A DNA stretch of 64,000 bases from Bifidobacterium subtile (GTDB lineage: Bacteria > Actinomycetota > Actinomycetes > Actinomycetales > Bifidobacteriaceae). Of this stretch, positions 20,101-27,934 are shown piece by piece. The position numbers were made by a program, and so were the translations under genes. The DNA lies in the NCBI RefSeq assembly GCF_000741775.1, contig NZ_JGZR01000001.1, positions 1-64,000 on the forward strand. Reading direction: 5' to 3'. How positions within the stretch are numbered: the stretch's first letter is position 1; every line of letters begins with the position of its first letter. The notes beneath the pieces were generated by a model that had not been told where the DNA came from, searched no databases, and saw only the letters and a program-made list of their open reading frames with translations.

Positions 20101-20713
20101 CCTGACCATCGACCTGGGCACCGATATGATTCCGGCGCTGGGCCTGGGCACCGAGCCGCCCGAGGACGATATCATGCGCCAGCCACCGCGCAACCCGAAC
20201 GAACGCCTGCTCAACCGTGCCATCGTGCTCAAGGCTTTTTTCTGGTATGGGCTGCTGGGCACGGCGGCGTCGATGCTCGGCTACTTCTTCGTCAACATGC
20301 TCAACGGCTGGCCCGGCGTGCCGCTGGCGGGGCTGGGCAACGACCTCGACCCGGTGTATGTGGCGGCGACCACGATGACGCTCGCCTCGATCGTTTTCGC
20401 GCAGATCGGCATGGTCTGGAATTGCCGCAGCGACACGCGCTCGGTGTTCTCGATCGGGCCGTTCTCGAACACGACCATCACCATCGGCATCGCGGTCGAA
20501 ATCGTGCTGATTCTTGCGATTATCAACGTGCCGATACTGCAAGGCGTGTTCCACACCGCACCGCTGCATGGCGCGGAGTATCTGTATCTGGTGGTGATCC
20601 CGGTCGTGGTCGTAGGGCTTGAGGAATTGCGCAGGCTTATCGTCAGGCGCGTGGGTGCCGGCACGGGTGCCAGCGTAAGCGCCAACGCAGGTGCCACCGC
20701 GGACGGTGCGTAA
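17144..20713 (+). CDS. Type II cation P-type ATPase with large inserts
   Basis: 1189 aa from the ATG at 17144 (AAGGAAAGG before it). The order of parts is an N-terminal cation-ATPase domain ([17 protein letters not shown]), actuator with NGEST, M4 with [13 protein letters not shown], phosphorylation motif DKTGTLT (Asp342), [21 protein letters not shown] hinge, and six C-terminal helices. PEGLL is the M4 form of Na/K-type (IIC-like) pumps rather than the PEGLPAV of Ca pumps, so Na+ or another cation is possible. Family members are about 900 aa. The excess is two low-complexity inserts in the nucleotide-binding domain, about residues 415-560 (Asp/Asn/Gly/Thr-rich) and 687-771. Confidence 0.9.
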   Translation: [1189 protein letters not shown]

Positions 20714-20918
20714 CCGCGCTCCAACGTACCGTATCCAACGTAACCACGCCCTAACATAACCGCGCCTCAGCGCGGACGCACCTGCGCGACTTGTGTGAAT
20801 GATATCTCACTGCCCAGCGTGAATCGTGGCCGCGCGGGTGCAGGGCGGGGGATAGACTGAAAAGCGTTGTGATCATGCGCTTGCGTGGCAGGCGCAATCG
20901 ACTCGAAAGGCGAGGCAT

Positions 20919-22370
20919 ATGGCCGAGGCAACAGCAAACATCGGAGTTATCGGGCTGGCAGCTATGGGCTCCAACCTGGCGCGTAACCTGGCGCATCACG
21001 GCAACACCGTGGCTCTGTACAACCGTCATTACGACCGCACGGAAAAGCTCATGGCCGAGCATGGCAGCGAAGGCAAGTTCGTGCCATCCAAGACGGTCGA
21101 GGAGTTCGTCGCGTCGCTGAGCAAGCCGCGCACCGCCATCATCATGGTCAAGGCCGGAGCGCCGACCGATGCGGTGATCAACGAGCTGGCCGATGCGATG
21201 GAGCCGGGCGACATCATCGTCGACGGCGGCAACTCCTACTTCATGGATACAATCCGGCGCGAGAAGGACATCCGCGCGCGCGGCTTCCACTATGTGGGCT
21301 GCGGCGTCTCGGGTGGCGAGGAGGGCGCGCTCAACGGCCCGTCCATGATGCCCGGCGGCACCGAGGAATCGTGGCAGACGCTTGGGCCGATCTTGAAGTC
21401 CATCGCGGCGGTCGCCGAGGGCGAGCCCTGCGTGACCCACATCGGCGAGAACGGCGCGGGCCATTTCGTCAAGATGGTACACAACGGCATCGAATACGCC
21501 GACATGCAGCTGATCGCCGAAAGCTACGACCTCATGCGCCGCGGCCTGGGCCTTGATCCGGGCGAGATCGCGGATGTGTTCGGCCAGTGGAACACCACCG
21601 AGCTCAACTCCTACCTCATCGAGATCACGGCCGAAGTGCTGCACCAGACCGATGCGAAGACCGGCAAGCCGCTCGTGGATCTCATCGTCGACCACGCGGG
21701 CATGAAGGGCACCGGCACCTGGACCGTGCAGACCGCCCTGTCGCTGGCCATTCCGGTCACTGGCATCGCCGAGGCGGTGTTCGCCCGAGGCCTGTCCAGC
21801 CAGGCCGAGCAGCGCGAAGAGGCCGCCAAGCAGCAGCTGACCGGTCCCAGCGGCTCGCTGGATATCCCCGCCGATGAGCGCGAGGCCTTCATCGAGGACA
21901 TCCGCCATGCGCTCTACGCCTCGAAGATCGTCGCCTACGCGCAGGGCTTCGACGAGATCAACGCCGGCGCGAAGGAATACGACTGGAAGATCGATCTGGC
22001 CGCCGTCGCCCGCATCTGGCGTGGCGGGTGCATCATCCGCGCCCAGTTCCTCAACGTCGTCTCTGATGCCTTCGAGTCCGGCGAGGCCAATGTTTCGCTG
22101 CTTTTCGCGCCGTACTTCAAGACCGCCATCGAAGAGGCGCAGGAGTCCTGGCGCCGCGTCGTGGCCCGCGCCGCCACTTACGGCATCCCGGTCCCGGCCT
22201 TCTCCAGCTCGCTGTCGTATTACGACGGCCTGCGCTCGAAGCGCCTGCCTGCCGCCCTCATCCAGGGCCAGCGCGACTTCTTCGGTGCGCACACCTACGG
22301 CCGCGTCGACGCCTCCGGCGCCTTCCACACCCTGTGGGCCGAGGACGGCCGCCCCGAGATCGAGGCGTAG
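20919..22370 (+). CDS. gnd: 6-phosphogluconate dehydrogenase (decarboxylating)
   Basis: 483 aa, full length. Oxidises 6-phosphogluconate to ribulose-5-phosphate, CO2 and NADPH. N-terminal Rossmann motif GVIGLAAMGSNLARNLA, NADP site loop NRHYDRT, substrate motif GVSGGEEGALNGPSMMPGG, catalytic HFVKMVHNGIEYADMQ (Lys and Glu), and ILE-like IWRGGCIIRAQFL. A purine-rich AAGGCGAGG lies before the ATG. Together with pgl, zwf and opcA 7-12 kb away it forms the oxidative pentose phosphate branch, here separated by accessory genes. Confidence 0.97.
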   Translation: MAEATANIGVIGLAAMGSNLARNLAHHGNTVALYNRHYDRTEKLMAEHGSEGKFVPSKTVEEFVASLSKPRTAIIMVKAGAPTDAVINELADAMEPGDIIVDGGNSYFMDTIRREKDIRARGFHYVGCGVSGGEEGALNGPSMMPGGTEESWQTLGPILKSIAAVAEGEPCVTHIGENGAGHFVKMVHNGIEYADMQLIAESYDLMRRGLGLDPGEIADVFGQWNTTELNSYLIEITAEVLHQTDAKTGKPLVDLIVDHAGMKGTGTWTVQTALSLAIPVTGIAEAVFARGLSSQAEQREEAAKQQLTGPSGSLDIPADEREAFIEDIRHALYASKIVAYAQGFDEINAGAKEYDWKIDLAAVARIWRGGCIIRAQFLNVVSDAFESGEANVSLLFAPYFKTAIEEAQESWRRVVARAATYGIPVPAFSSSLSYYDGLRSKRLPAALIQGQRDFFGAHTYGRVDASGAFHTLWAEDGRPEIEA

Positions 22371-22427
22371 TGGGTCTCGCCTTTGGCTAGACGCGATGAA
22401 TAAGGAATAGGGCAGTATCCCGACTCT

Positions 22428-22655
22428 GATGCCCCTTTCGTGACGCTAATCCGAACTGTCCGTCACGAAAGGGGCACGGGTCAGGAGACACTGCCCTTTT
22501 CGTGACTATGAACGCAAGTTAGCGTCACGAAAGGGGCAGGGCGGTCACCCACGCTGTCTCGTTTACGACACTTGCCGCTGATAACTGTCACAAACGAGAT
22601 AGAGCACAGCAGCCAACCTGTCGAAAGCAGCCTGCGGGTTTTGCACGTTGCACAT
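22428..22655. repeat. Three-hairpin repeat, copy 1
   Basis: Hairpin 1 (22431-22475) and hairpin 2 (about 22491-22537) both have the arm GCCCCTTTCGTGACG or a near match with its complement. Hairpin 3 (22554-22600) has arms TGTCTCGTTT and AAACGAGA. A tail with CTGTCGAAA..CAG and TGCGGGTTTTGC follows. The whole unit recurs in the same orientation at 27452-27689 with roughly 90% identity. It sits between gnd and cysE (convergent ends). Confidence 0.9.
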
Positions 22656-22671
22656 GCCCCCGCATCACACG

Positions 22672-23349
22672 TCACCGATTCGCCCCGACAATGTGGGCCG
22701 GCACGCCTACTGCCGTCGCGTCAGCGGGCACATCGTGCAGCACGACCGCATTCGCTCCGATTTTCGCATTGTCACCGATGATGATGGCACCGAGAATCTT
22801 CGCCCCGGCCCCGACGAATACGCCACTGCCCAGCTGCGGATGCCGCCGCCCCGCGTGGTTCTCCACGCTGCCCAGCGTCACCCCTTGATACAGCACGACG
22901 TCATCACCGATAACAGCTGTTTCCCCGATGACGATGCCGGTGCCGTGATCGATGAGCAGGCGCTTGCCTAGGGTGGCGGCAGGATGTATTTCGACTCCGG
23001 TCACCATGCGACCAAGCTGGCATACGATCTGCGCCGCCAGCTCGTGGCCTCGGATCCACAACCGATGCGAAATCCGATAGCACCATACCGCGTGAAGCCC
23101 GGAATAGGTGAGGGCAGCCTGAGAATTCGAGGTTATGGACGGATCGTATCGCCGCACCCCCGCCACGCCTTCATGTATGCTTCCGCCAATTTGCGCGAGC
23201 ATGCGGGCAAATCGAGAAAGACGGGCAAAATTGGCAAATCGGGCAAAGCAAGCGCAGCACCGCTGAGCGCACCGGAGCATCGTCCGGCGCTGCTGCTTGA
23301 AGCGGGTGCTGCTTGGCGGCTGTTTGGCGGGTGCTGCGGAACGGCCCAT
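22672..23349 (-). CDS. cysE: Serine O-acetyltransferase
   Basis: 225 aa. Makes O-acetylserine from serine and acetyl-CoA, the first step of cysteine synthesis. It has the SAT helical part (SNSQAALTYSGLHAVWCYRISHRLW) and the left-handed beta helix of hexapeptide repeats (GVEIHPAATLGKRLLIDHGTGIVIGETAVIGDDVVLYQGVTLG), with the catalytic His in IDHG and His/Arg in GRRHPQLG. The first 45 residues are basic and aromatic and not part of the usual fold. The ATG lies 3 bases after the aminotransferase stop, with GAAGGG inside that gene, so it is translationally coupled. No cysK beside it. Confidence 0.92.
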   Translation of the reverse strand: MGRSAAPAKQPPSSTRFKQQRRTMLRCAQRCCACFARFANFARLSRFARMLAQIGGSIHEGVAGVRRYDPSITSNSQAALTYSGLHAVWCYRISHRLWIRGHELAAQIVCQLGRMVTGVEIHPAATLGKRLLIDHGTGIVIGETAVIGDDVVLYQGVTLGSVENHAGRRHPQLGSGVFVGAGAKILGAIIIGDNAKIGANAVVLHDVPADATAVGVPAHIVGANR

Positions 23350-23352
23350 TGC

Positions 23353-24678
23353 TTATAGATTCCCTTCGATATCCGATATGGCCTGGTCGAGAATCGCCAT
23401 GCCTTCGTCGATTTCATCATAGGACACGGTAAGTGGCGGGGCGATGCGGAACACGCCGCCCATGCCGGGCAGGCAGACGATGTTCATGTGCAGGCCCAGC
23501 TCGAAGCAGCGCTGCGTGATGAGATCTGCGAGACGCTCGGAGCGCTTCTTGCCCTGCTTGTCCTCCACGATTTCGATGCCTTGCAGCAAACCCCTGCCTC
23601 GGGCATCTCCGACGACGCCGTGGGTCTCCACGAGCTGTTCGAGCTTGTCATGCAGATAGTCGCCCTTGGCCTTCGAGGTGCCGACCAGTCCGTCTCGCTC
23701 GATGACATTGAGCACAGTGCACCCCACTGAGGCGACCATAGGGTCGTTGACATGCGACGTGAAGAAGGTGAAACCGCGGTCGAAGGCCTCCTGTTCGATG
23801 CGCTCGCTGGTGACCAGAGCGGCCAGCGGCAGCCCTGCGCCCAGCGTTTTCGAAAGCGTGAGAATATCGGGCACCACGCCGTCATGCTCAAAGCCGTACC
23901 ACAGGCCGGTGCGGCCCAGCGCCGTCTGCGCCTCGTCGATGATGAGCAGCATGCCGCGCTCATGGCATTTCTCCTTCAACGCCGCCAGATACCCGGGCGG
24001 TGGTACTAGGATGCCGCCGCCGGACAGCACCGGTTCGATGATGCAGGCCGCGAGGCTTCCCACCGACTGCGCGTCGATCAGGTCAAAGCCGAAATCCAGC
24101 TCGCGCCGCCAGTCCAAGCGGCCTTCGGAGTCCACGAAATCGGGCCGGTACTCGTACGGCGTCGGAATCGCGTACTGGCCGGGAGAGCCGGGCACACCGA
24201 GCTTACGCGCCGAGGAGTAGGTGGCTCCGCCGCTCGCCTCGGTCACCCCGTGCCAGGAGCGGCTGAACGAGACGACCTCGAACTTGCCGGTGACAGTCTT
24301 CGCCATGCGCAGCGCCGCCTCGTTCACCTCGGAACCCGTCGACAGCGGGATCACCTTGGTCAGCGGCTCCGGGAGCGTCTGCGCGATGTGGGTCGCCAGA
24401 TTGATGGCCGGCCGGGAGAGCATGCCGCTGAACAGATGATCGAGGCGTGTCGAAGCGGTGTGGATGGCCGAGACGATATCTGGGTTGGAATGGCCCAGAA
24501 TCGCGCTCATCTGCCCCGAAGTGAAGTCGAGGATCTTCCTGCCGCTTTCCGTGTAGATGTAGCTGCCCTGCGCATGGTCGATGACTTCGGGGACGAAGTA
24601 TGGTGCCCCGTACCGGCCGACATGGCGTTCAACATCCTGCCACGGGTCGTCTCTGCGTTCGAATGGATCAATGATCAT
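23353..24678 (-). CDS. Class III aminotransferase, dialkylglycine decarboxylase-like
   Basis: 441 aa from the ATG at 24678, which has AAGGAA 6 bases upstream; an ATG two codons earlier touches that site. PLP fold type I, class III: STGSEVNEAALRMA, SRSWHGVTEASGG, LLIIDEAQTALGRTGLWYGFE and the PLP lysine in LSKTLGAGLPLAAL. Overall closest in style to 2,2-dialkylglycine decarboxylases, which decarboxylate and transaminate alpha,alpha-dialkyl amino acids; a plain transaminase cannot be excluded. Couples directly into cysE and is divergent from a LysR gene. Pairing with serine acetylation suggests a role in amino-acid supply for cysteine, an inference only. Confidence 0.85.
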   Translation of the reverse strand: MIIDPFERRDDPWQDVERHVGRYGAPYFVPEVIDHAQGSYIYTESGRKILDFTSGQMSAILGHSNPDIVSAIHTASTRLDHLFSGMLSRPAINLATHIAQTLPEPLTKVIPLSTGSEVNEAALRMAKTVTGKFEVVSFSRSWHGVTEASGGATYSSARKLGVPGSPGQYAIPTPYEYRPDFVDSEGRLDWRRELDFGFDLIDAQSVGSLAACIIEPVLSGGGILVPPPGYLAALKEKCHERGMLLIIDEAQTALGRTGLWYGFEHDGVVPDILTLSKTLGAGLPLAALVTSERIEQEAFDRGFTFFTSHVNDPMVASVGCTVLNVIERDGLVGTSKAKGDYLHDKLEQLVETHGVVGDARGRGLLQGIEIVEDKQGKKRSERLADLITQRCFELGLHMNIVCLPGMGGVFRIAPPLTVSYDEIDEGMAILDQAISDIEGNL

Positions 24679-24770
24679 GTGCATTTCCTTATCTTGTGGT
24701 TATCCTGTGTGGTCGTTCGCGGTGTCTGTTCATATCCCGGTAATATCAGTATGTTTATTCTTTTGAAACG

Positions 24771-24782
24771 ATGTAATTACAT
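24771..24782. promoter_or_regulatory. Palindrome in the LysR/aminotransferase divergent region
   Basis: ATGTAATTACAT, a perfect 12-bp palindrome, lies between the divergent aminotransferase and LysR starts (24679-24832). LysR proteins bind T-N11-A inverted sites in such spacers, and this is the best candidate there. Confidence 0.45.
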
Positions 24783-24832
24783 TTGTATGGAATTCCTAAA
24801 CAATATATTCGGAAAGTATGAAGTGACAGACG

Positions 24833-25786
24833 ATGTTCAATACATGGCGATTGCAGCTTCTGGTCCAATTCGAGGTGCTGGGCACGATGCACCGCGTGGC
24901 CGAGGTAATGAATGTCAGTGCGTCCACGGTCTCCCAGCAGCTGTCGTTGCTGGAACGCGAGACCAACACCGTGCTGTTCGAGCGTGCCGGGCGCAGGGTG
25001 CGCCTCACCTTGGCGGGGCATGAATTCGCTCGGCAGGTGCATTCCGTGTTGGGTGAGCTGGAGCTTATCGAGAACTCGATGAACGGCAAAAGCTCGATTA
25101 TGCAAGGTACCGTTCGCGTCGCCGCGTTCGCCAGCGCATTGCGTTCGATTGTCATCCCTGCCGCCGCCGACATCCGAGAGCAGTATCCTTCGCTGGAAAC
25201 CAAGATGTTCGAGATGGAACCGGGGCAGAGCATTCCCGCGCTCGACCTGCACCAGACCGATATCGCAATCGTCGCGTATTTCGGCAAGCCGACGCTCGAC
25301 AAAAGAGACCGCAAGCTTGTCGCGCTGGGCAGCGATGCGCTGAAAATCGTCGTCGGGCAACATAATGAGCTGGCTCAGCGCACTTCCACAGCCATAGACG
25401 CGCTCGACAAGCAGCGCTGGGCGATGGAATTCGACAGCGCATATCTGTCCGACTATCTCAAGCACCTGTGTCGAGAGTCCGGGTTCGCTCCGCAGATCGG
25501 CGGCGTTTTCGCCAGCTACGCCGCCATGCAGGAGGCGGTACGCAGGGACCTGATGATCTGCGGATTGCCCGAGCTTGCAATACTTTCCGACGAAGGGGTG
25601 TCATTGCTCGATTTCGCTCCGGCAAGGCACCGGAACATATTCATGGTGACGCGAGCCTCCCAGCGCAATGTGAAAGCGGTGCAAGCCGTCTACTCAGCGA
25701 TACAGGCTTCAGCGAAGCAAGTGCTGGACGATGCTGCCGCAACTGCTGGGGACGGTCAATCCGGTCAATCCGGCCAATCAGCATAG
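24833..25786 (+). CDS. LysR-family transcriptional regulator
   Basis: 317 aa. N-terminal helix-turn-helix LQLLVQFEVLGTMHRVAEVMNVSASTVSQQLSLLERETNTVLFER, then an effector domain with TVRVAAFASALRSIVIPAAADI. The C-terminus ends in a short repeat QSGQSGQSA encoded by tandem GGTCAATCC units. Divergent from the aminotransferase-cysE pair, its probable target. Ribosome site weak (GAAGTGA). The effector is unknown; by analogy an amino acid or O-acetylserine is possible. Confidence 0.9.
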   Translation: MFNTWRLQLLVQFEVLGTMHRVAEVMNVSASTVSQQLSLLERETNTVLFERAGRRVRLTLAGHEFARQVHSVLGELELIENSMNGKSSIMQGTVRVAAFASALRSIVIPAAADIREQYPSLETKMFEMEPGQSIPALDLHQTDIAIVAYFGKPTLDKRDRKLVALGSDALKIVVGQHNELAQRTSTAIDALDKQRWAMEFDSAYLSDYLKHLCRESGFAPQIGGVFASYAAMQEAVRRDLMICGLPELAILSDEGVSLLDFAPARHRNIFMVTRASQRNVKAVQAVYSAIQASAKQVLDDAAATAGDGQSGQSGQSA

Positions 25787-25853
25787 TCTGTCGCCCCCGG
25801 CAGCGTGCAGCGTGTGAGCCGTCCGTTATTTGCCGTTGCTATCGTTGCTGCCG

Positions 25854-27137
25854 CTACTCGGTTTTGCCCTGCTGCGCGTGGTCGAAGACCGGCCTGTTAT
25901 CGCCGTCGAAGGCATAGATGCCGATGTAGGCGGAGCTCGGATCGTTCTTCTTGTTGAACGGCCCCACTCCTGACTGCCCGTGATAGGCGATCTCCTTGCC
26001 ATCCTTGAGCAGAGCAAGGCAGTCCGCATACGATCCGCACTGCTGGCCGCCCTGTGAACCGGATACTGCAGGCAGGTTCTTGTGCACGGTCGCTGGGTCG
26101 CTGGCTCCGCCCTTTTGCGCGGCAAGTGCCGAAAGCACTACTGCGTCATAGGTTTCAGCGGTATAGGTGAAGCTCGTCAGCGAGGAATCGATGGCTTTGA
26201 GCCGCTTCTGGAACTGTGCGGAGGCATGGGCGCCCGGAATCGTGCCCTTGTTGCCTTTGAGAGTGCCGGCTGCGAAATCCTTGGAATAATCCGCGGTGTT
26301 GCCGTCGAAGAAATACAGCTTGTGCGGATCGATGCCAGCCGAAATCAGCTGCTTGACCAGAGGAATGGTCTGGACGAACGCGATGACGAGCACTGCGTCC
26401 GGCTTGCTCGCCTTGATGGTGGCGGCCAGCGGCGCGAAGTCGGTTTCCACGGGATCGAAGGATTCGCTCTTGCCATATACGACATCCACGCCGTCGCTGG
26501 CGATGCGCTGCGACACGACATCGCGCATGCCGTTGCCGGCCTCGTCATTGAATGATGCGATGGCGAGCTTCCTCACACCGTCCTGCGCGATGGTGTCGGC
26601 GAGCACTGCGCCCTGCACGGAATCGGGCGGCACGGTGCGGAAGAAGTAGGGGCTGATGCCCGAGAGCGAAGTGGCCGTGGCGCCGACGGAAATCAGCGGC
26701 ACTTGGGCGGCCGCTATCGTACTGTACGTGTTCTTCACGACGCCGCTCGATGGGTTGCCGACGATGACGCTTGGATTCTTGGAGAGCAGCGAATTCGTCG
26801 CTGATTGGTTCTGGTCGGCGTGGTCGGCATCGTTGACGTCGGCTGTGGCCGTTTTGATTGGCGTGCCGAGTACGCCGCCGGCCTTGTTGATATCCTGTTC
26901 GGCCAGCTTGAAAGCGGCAGTTTCCGGCGGACCGAAATAGCTCAGGGAGCCGGTCTGTGGGAAGAGGCCGCCAACGAGGAAGGGGGCTTTCCCGCCTGAT
27001 GAGGAGTCTCCTGACGAGGATGCCCCGCATCCGAACAGTGAGAGGGCGAGGGACAGCGAAACGCCTGCCGCCGCCCACTTTCGCCAAAGGTGTTGGCTGC
27101 GGTTGTGTCGTTGATGATGGGCATGTGAAGTGTTCAT
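25854..27137 (-). CDS. LivK-like ABC substrate-binding lipoprotein
   Basis: 427 aa. Signal peptide with lipobox LSLFGCG (Cys37), then a Ser/Gly linker and a type I periplasmic-binding fold (VGGLFPQTGSLSYFGPPETAAFKLAEQDINKAGGVLG) as in branched-chain amino acid binding proteins. AAGGAG precedes the ATG. No LivHMGF permease or ATPase genes lie in the window, so it is an orphan binding protein that either serves a transporter elsewhere or has a sensing role. The ligand is unknown. Two cysteines in QQCGSYADC may form a disulfide. Confidence 0.88.
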   Translation of the reverse strand: MNTSHAHHQRHNRSQHLWRKWAAAGVSLSLALSLFGCGASSSGDSSSGGKAPFLVGGLFPQTGSLSYFGPPETAAFKLAEQDINKAGGVLGTPIKTATADVNDADHADQNQSATNSLLSKNPSVIVGNPSSGVVKNTYSTIAAAQVPLISVGATATSLSGISPYFFRTVPPDSVQGAVLADTIAQDGVRKLAIASFNDEAGNGMRDVVSQRIASDGVDVVYGKSESFDPVETDFAPLAATIKASKPDAVLVIAFVQTIPLVKQLISAGIDPHKLYFFDGNTADYSKDFAAGTLKGNKGTIPGAHASAQFQKRLKAIDSSLTSFTYTAETYDAVVLSALAAQKGGASDPATVHKNLPAVSGSQGGQQCGSYADCLALLKDGKEIAYHGQSGVGPFNKKNDPSSAYIGIYAFDGDNRPVFDHAQQGKTE

Positions 27138-27451
27138 GATGCTCCTTTATTCCTCTGATTCCTCTATGCGATGTGTGCGCGATGGTTGATGGTCTTGTTA
27201 TTGGTCATCGCGAGGTGGGTGTGGGTGTGGATATGAATGTGAATGGTGGTGATCCGCAGGCACGATGCGCGGATTCCGCGGATTCGTATTTCACGCTAGA
27301 GGGGAAAGAAACCGCCACATGTCGGGCATATATCGAAGCGTTTGCCAAACGACGACAGGCAGATGACAAACCATTGCTTATCGCGAACATGCCATACAGA
27401 AAACATGAATAGCGCATGGCGGTGCGCGGTGCGCAACCCTTTTTCAGCCCC

Positions 27452-27689
27452 GATGCCCCTTTCGTGACGCTAATCCGAACTATCCGTCACGAAAGGGGCA
27501 CCGGTCAAGAGGCACTGCCCCTTTCGTGACTCTGAACGCAAGTTAGCGTCACGAAAGGGGCGGAGCGGTCACCCACTCTGTCTCGTTTACGACGTTTGCC
27601 GCTGGTAACTGTCACAAACGAGACAGAGCCCAGCAGCCAGCCTGTCGAAAACAGTCTGCGGGTTTTGCGCGTTGCGCACGCATCTGCAT
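27452..27689. repeat. Three-hairpin repeat, copy 2
   Basis: Second copy of the unit at 22428-22655, same orientation: two hairpins with the arm GCCCCTTTCGTGACG or a near match, a third with TCTCGTTT, and the CTGTCGAAAACAG..TGCGGGTTTTGC tail. Arm substitutions are mostly compensated, for example AGATAG to AGACAG opposite CTGTCT. The 27138-27451 stretch before it has no supported gene. Confidence 0.9.
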
Positions 27690-27934
27690 TGCTCATGGCT
27701 TTTCGGGCACAGAGCAACAGCCGCTACGGCTCTAGCTGCAGAAACAGCTCGCAGCCCTTGCCGGACTGTGCATAATGGATCGGTCTGGCTCCATGCGTGC
27801 TGATGATTCCATCGGATTCCAGTTTTCGTGTGGGCTCATTGCTGATATCAGATATTTCCCACTGTTGAAGCTCTCGTGATTTACCGCTAAAGGCGGGTTT
27901 TGCCAAAATCAGACTATAGGGAGCCCAAAACCAT

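Noticed and set aside
22481..22675. Similar short minus-strand frames in both three-hairpin repeats
   Set aside because: Similarity follows from the DNA repeat; the hairpin arms dominate the sequence and there is no start signal.
27173..27412. 79-codon frame between LivK and the repeat
   Set aside because: No recognisable domain or ribosome site; Val/Gly/Asp-rich start is low-complexity.
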